From an uncultured Rhodospirillaceae bacterium (GTDB taxonomy: Bacteria > Pseudomonadota > Alphaproteobacteria > Rhodospirillales > Magnetospirillaceae): DNA of 64,000 bases. A model generated the notes under the pieces. The model saw only the letters and a program-made list of their open reading frames with translations. It was not told the origin of the DNA and did not search any database. The stretch lies in NCBI GenBank assembly GCA_937887565.1, contig CALABS010000019.1, forward strand, positions 1 through 64,000, in the 5' to 3' direction. Positions 61,830 to 64,000 of the stretch are shown here, piece by piece; the stretch's first letter is position 1; each line of letters begins with the position of its first letter. The position numbers and the translations under genes were made by a program.

Positions 61830-63125
61830 CTACCCGTCGGACAGGACCATGGCGCGATTTGGTCGGATATGGAATTTGCGGGAACGAGTTTCTCGCAAGG
61901 CGGACTGGTCAAGGGCGCCAGCAATGGTTGCAGAGATTTGGTTGGCAGCGGTTAAGACGGGATCATTGGCCAGATGGGCATAACGCTGAGTGGTCGTTGG
62001 CTGATTGTGCCCAAGAATTTTCCCAATAACCAACAGACTGCTTCCATTAGCCGCTCCCACGCTGGCGAAGCTATGCCGAAGATCATGTAGGCGAAGACCT
62101 GGAAGCTTTGCCATAGTACGGATTTTCTCCCAGGTCCGATCGATATTGACCAGCTTTCCGTCTTCTCCTTTTCCAGGGATAACGTATGGATTGTTAGGTA
62201 CCCGTTGGAGCCTGATCAGGATATCCAAGGCAGCACGCCCCAATGGCACGACCTTCGCGCCTGTTTTGCTGTCCCGCAAGCGCAGGCAGGAGTGGGTGGT
62301 ATCCACACAACTCCAGGTCAACCCTAAGATTTCGGATTTCCGGCATCCTGTCAGCAGCAGGAGACGGATGGCGGCGATGAGATATGGATTGGCGCCCTTC
62401 TCTTCAAATGCGCTCAGTGTCTTGCCGAGACGAGCCATCTCCTCCCCGCTGAGGAAGCGTTCGAGCTTTCTGACCCGGAATGTTTTGACACCAGCCGCAG
62501 GGTTGTCGGATCGGAGCGTCCGGGCCAGGGCGAAGGTGAACATTGCACGCAGCAGGATCACCGTTTGCGACGCGACGCCTTCTCCACCGGTTGCTTTGCT
62601 GCCTCCCTTGCTGGAGCGTTGAGGACTGGCCGTCTTCCCGGCCGCGACGTCCCGCAACAGGCGCTCGACATCGGCACGGGTAATGTCACCCACTTTCTTT
62701 TTCCCGAGGAGCGGCTTGATATGCCACGTGATTCGCCCCAGGTCGGCGCGGATGGTCGAGGGCTTCTTCGTGGTGCAGCCTTCGGCGATATACAGATCGC
62801 ACAGGTCGGACACAGTTAGATCCCGGCGCTTGTCCGCCTTCCGGGCGGCGGGGTCCTCACCGAGTTCCACCGTGGCCAGCACGCGGCGGGCTTCCTGACG
62901 GGCCTGCTCCGGAGTCCAAGGTGACCCGTGCCGCCCGATCGTGACGCGTCGGGTCGGTGTTTCTCGCCCACCTGTGCGGTACTGGACGAGGTAGGTCTTC
63001 GTGCCTGATGGCGTGACCTTCAGCCCGAAGCCGATGAGTTCACTGTCCCACAAATAGCAGTCCCGCGCTCCCGCCACGGTTTCGTCAACGACTCTCTTGG
63101 TGATCCGTGTCGATGGCATGCCCAT
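61830..63125 (-). CDS. int: Tyrosine-family site-specific integrase
   Basis: 431 aa; ATG 63125 (alternative ATG 63119). N-terminal DUF4102-like arm-binding domain (SELIGFGLKVTPSGTKTYLV), core-binding SAM-like domain, then the catalytic domain with LTGCRKSEILGLTW (Arg), LRLHDLRHSFASVG (HxxR) and ILGHNQPTTTQRYAHL (Tyr nucleophile). It sits about 180 bp from a tRNA 3' fragment, the standard ICE/island end. It should mediate excision and integration of the element to its left. Confidence 0.93.
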   Translation of the reverse strand: MGMPSTRITKRVVDETVAGARDCYLWDSELIGFGLKVTPSGTKTYLVQYRTGGRETPTRRVTIGRHGSPWTPEQARQEARRVLATVELGEDPAARKADKRRDLTVSDLCDLYIAEGCTTKKPSTIRADLGRITWHIKPLLGKKKVGDITRADVERLLRDVAAGKTASPQRSSKGGSKATGGEGVASQTVILLRAMFTFALARTLRSDNPAAGVKTFRVRKLERFLSGEEMARLGKTLSAFEEKGANPYLIAAIRLLLLTGCRKSEILGLTWSCVDTTHSCLRLRDSKTGAKVVPLGRAALDILIRLQRVPNNPYVIPGKGEDGKLVNIDRTWEKIRTMAKLPGLRLHDLRHSFASVGAANGSSLLVIGKILGHNQPTTTQRYAHLANDPVLTAANQISATIAGALDQSALRETRSRKFHIRPNRAMVLSDG

Positions 63126-63307
63126 CGTCTCCTTGACGTAAATCCTATATCAAGGTGTCTCCAGCAATCACCCAGTAAGCACCGCCGGAGTAAAACATGG
63201 GATATTCTAGCGCAGAGCAGAGTGGTCTGCCAATTAAAAAATTGAATTATATCACTGCATTAGCGTACATTATCGTAGATTGGAGCGGCATGGCGTAAGT
63301 TACACTT

Positions 63308-63356
63308 ACGGACTCTGACTCCGCCAGCCTAGGTTCGAATCCTAGTCCCCCAACCA
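63308..63356 (+). tRNA. tRNA-Gln(CTG) 3' half, attachment-site remnant
   Basis: The anticodon arm (loop CTCTGAC at 63,313-63,319; anticodon CTG), the T arm (CTAGG-TTCGAAT-CCTAG, 63,329-63,345) and the acceptor 3' strand TCCCCCA plus A and CCA (63,346-63,356) are tRNA-Gln-like. The upstream part (63,280-63,307) does not provide a matching 5' acceptor strand or a canonical D arm, so this is a partial tRNA. That is expected where an element has integrated into a tRNA gene and only the 3' half is repeated. A hairpin CGTAAG-TTACA-CTTACG sits in place of the D arm. Confidence 0.5.
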
Positions 63357-63462
63357 ACTCCTTGATTTCGCAGCGCTTTCTGGCTTTCGGCCCGGCCGGG
63401 AGGGGATGTAGTCCACACCCCTAGTCCACAGCGTCGGGTCCCTCGGTATCAGGGAGCCGGGA

Positions 63463-64000
63463 GTGGCGCAGCAAAACCTTCGCCTGCAGGGGACGACGTG
63501 GTATTTCCGACGCCGGGTTCCCGGCGTGCTCCGGGAACGCATGGGGCGCAAGGAAGTTGTCCGATCTCTGCGCACCAGCGACCGCCGGACGGCGGCGGAG
63601 CGTGCCCGGCTCGCGTGGGTGCGGACGCAGCGGATGTTTGGCGAGATCATGGCCCGGCCGACCCTGACCAGAGCAGAGACCGAACAGATCGTCCGCGAGT
63701 GGTTGGCGGAGGAGATCTGGGACGCCGAGATCAAGCGCAGCCAGGGCAGCGCGTTTGTCGAGCCGGCGGAGTGCGGGATCGACGACGACGATGATGTCGC
63801 CTATCTGATCCGGGCGATACAGCCGGAGATCGCCGAGGGCGGAGAACGGCACCTCCGCCACGCCCTCGTTAGCAACGATATTGAGGCCGTCAAGCCTCTC
63901 GCCGCTGCACTGCTGCAGCAGCACGGGAAGCCGACCGACGCCGCCGACGTTGCCATCCTTGCCCGAGTCATGCTCCGGGCCGGGGCCGAGTACTTCGCCC
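63463..64000 (+). CDS. Second tyrosine-recombinase-like protein (DUF6538 N-terminus; runs off the window)
   Basis: GTG 63463 (GGGAG 6 nt upstream); the frame stays open for 179 codons to the window end. The start AQQNLRLQGTTWYFRRRVPG, VLRERMGRKEVVRSLRTSDR, RTAAERARLAWVRTQ is the DUF6538 pattern that precedes tyrosine-recombinase domains. A helical region follows, with an acidic run DDDDDVAYLIRA. The catalytic domain is outside the window. It lies on the other side of the tRNA remnant and may belong to a neighbouring element. Confidence 0.75.
   Translation, partial: MAQQNLRLQGTTWYFRRRVPGVLRERMGRKEVVRSLRTSDRRTAAERARLAWVRTQRMFGEIMARPTLTRAETEQIVREWLAEEIWDAEIKRSQGSAFVEPAECGIDDDDDVAYLIRAIQPEIAEGGERHLRHALVSNDIEAVKPLAAALLQQHGKPTDAADVAILARVMLRAGAEYFA

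Noticed and set aside
63282..63356. Intact functional tRNA-Gln
   Set aside because: The 5' acceptor strand does not pair with TCCCCCA and a canonical D arm is missing.

Overview
The window is high-GC DNA whose gene families point to an alphaproteobacterium of the Azospirillum/Rhodospirillales type: MucR/Ros regulator, RPA-type replication initiator, DUF736, DUF2285 and DUF2493 genes, strawberry-notch helicase, and NreB, RcnA and ChrA metal-resistance proteins. Most of it reads as a large integrative and conjugative element (ICE) or integrated conjugative plasmid with a Trb-type (MPF-T) transfer system. This assignment is inferred from gene content. The far (left) end of the element lies outside the window.

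Layout. 1-4.2 kb: element backbone (3' end of a strawberry-notch helicase, a Toprim primase-like protein, a DUF2493/SLOG protein). 4.4-13.5 kb: minus-strand cargo, a tight five-gene run NurA nuclease > HerA ATPase > GHKL ATPase > radical-SAM enzyme > second GHKL ATPase, followed by a RES/HEPN-associated gene. It looks like an undescribed or poorly described genome-defence cassette and is the most interesting part of the window. 13.5-16.1 kb: two abutting insertion sequences, a 1.74-kb DDE element that carries a passenger gene and an IS5-family element read through a -1 frameshift. 16.3-17.8 kb: TetR/SDR divergent pair. 18.5-19.5 kb: backbone DUF736 and a 57-aa gene. 19.6-21.6 kb: manganese uptake locus (mntH broken by a frameshift, mntR intact). 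21.7-28.9 kb: several small XRE regulators, a membrane diguanylate cyclase, a MucR regulator, a receiver-domain operon and a VOC protein. 29.1-30.3 kb: two DUF2285 genes, the second frameshifted. 30.4-32.2 kb: SDR/AraC pair.

32.5-47.9 kb is the transfer and maintenance core: AlpA-like HTH, RepA with a DnaA box and three iterons, ParA / ribbon-helix-helix / degenerate ParA, relaxase, a VirD4 coupling protein split into membrane and ATPase polypeptides, then trbBCDEJKLFGI with most genes overlapping by 4 nt. 48-61.6 kb is metal-resistance cargo: chromate (chrB-chrA-MFS, with a divergent chrC-like superoxide dismutase), and nickel/cobalt/copper genes (NreB-like MFS, PCuAC chaperone, RcnA, RcnR, a His-rich periplasmic protein, HupE). 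Matching palindromic operators lie before both RcnR-family genes and before the His-rich/HupE operon. 61.8-64 kb: a tyrosine integrase, the 3' half of a tRNA-Gln(CTG) that marks an attachment site, and the start of a second integrase-like gene that runs off the window.
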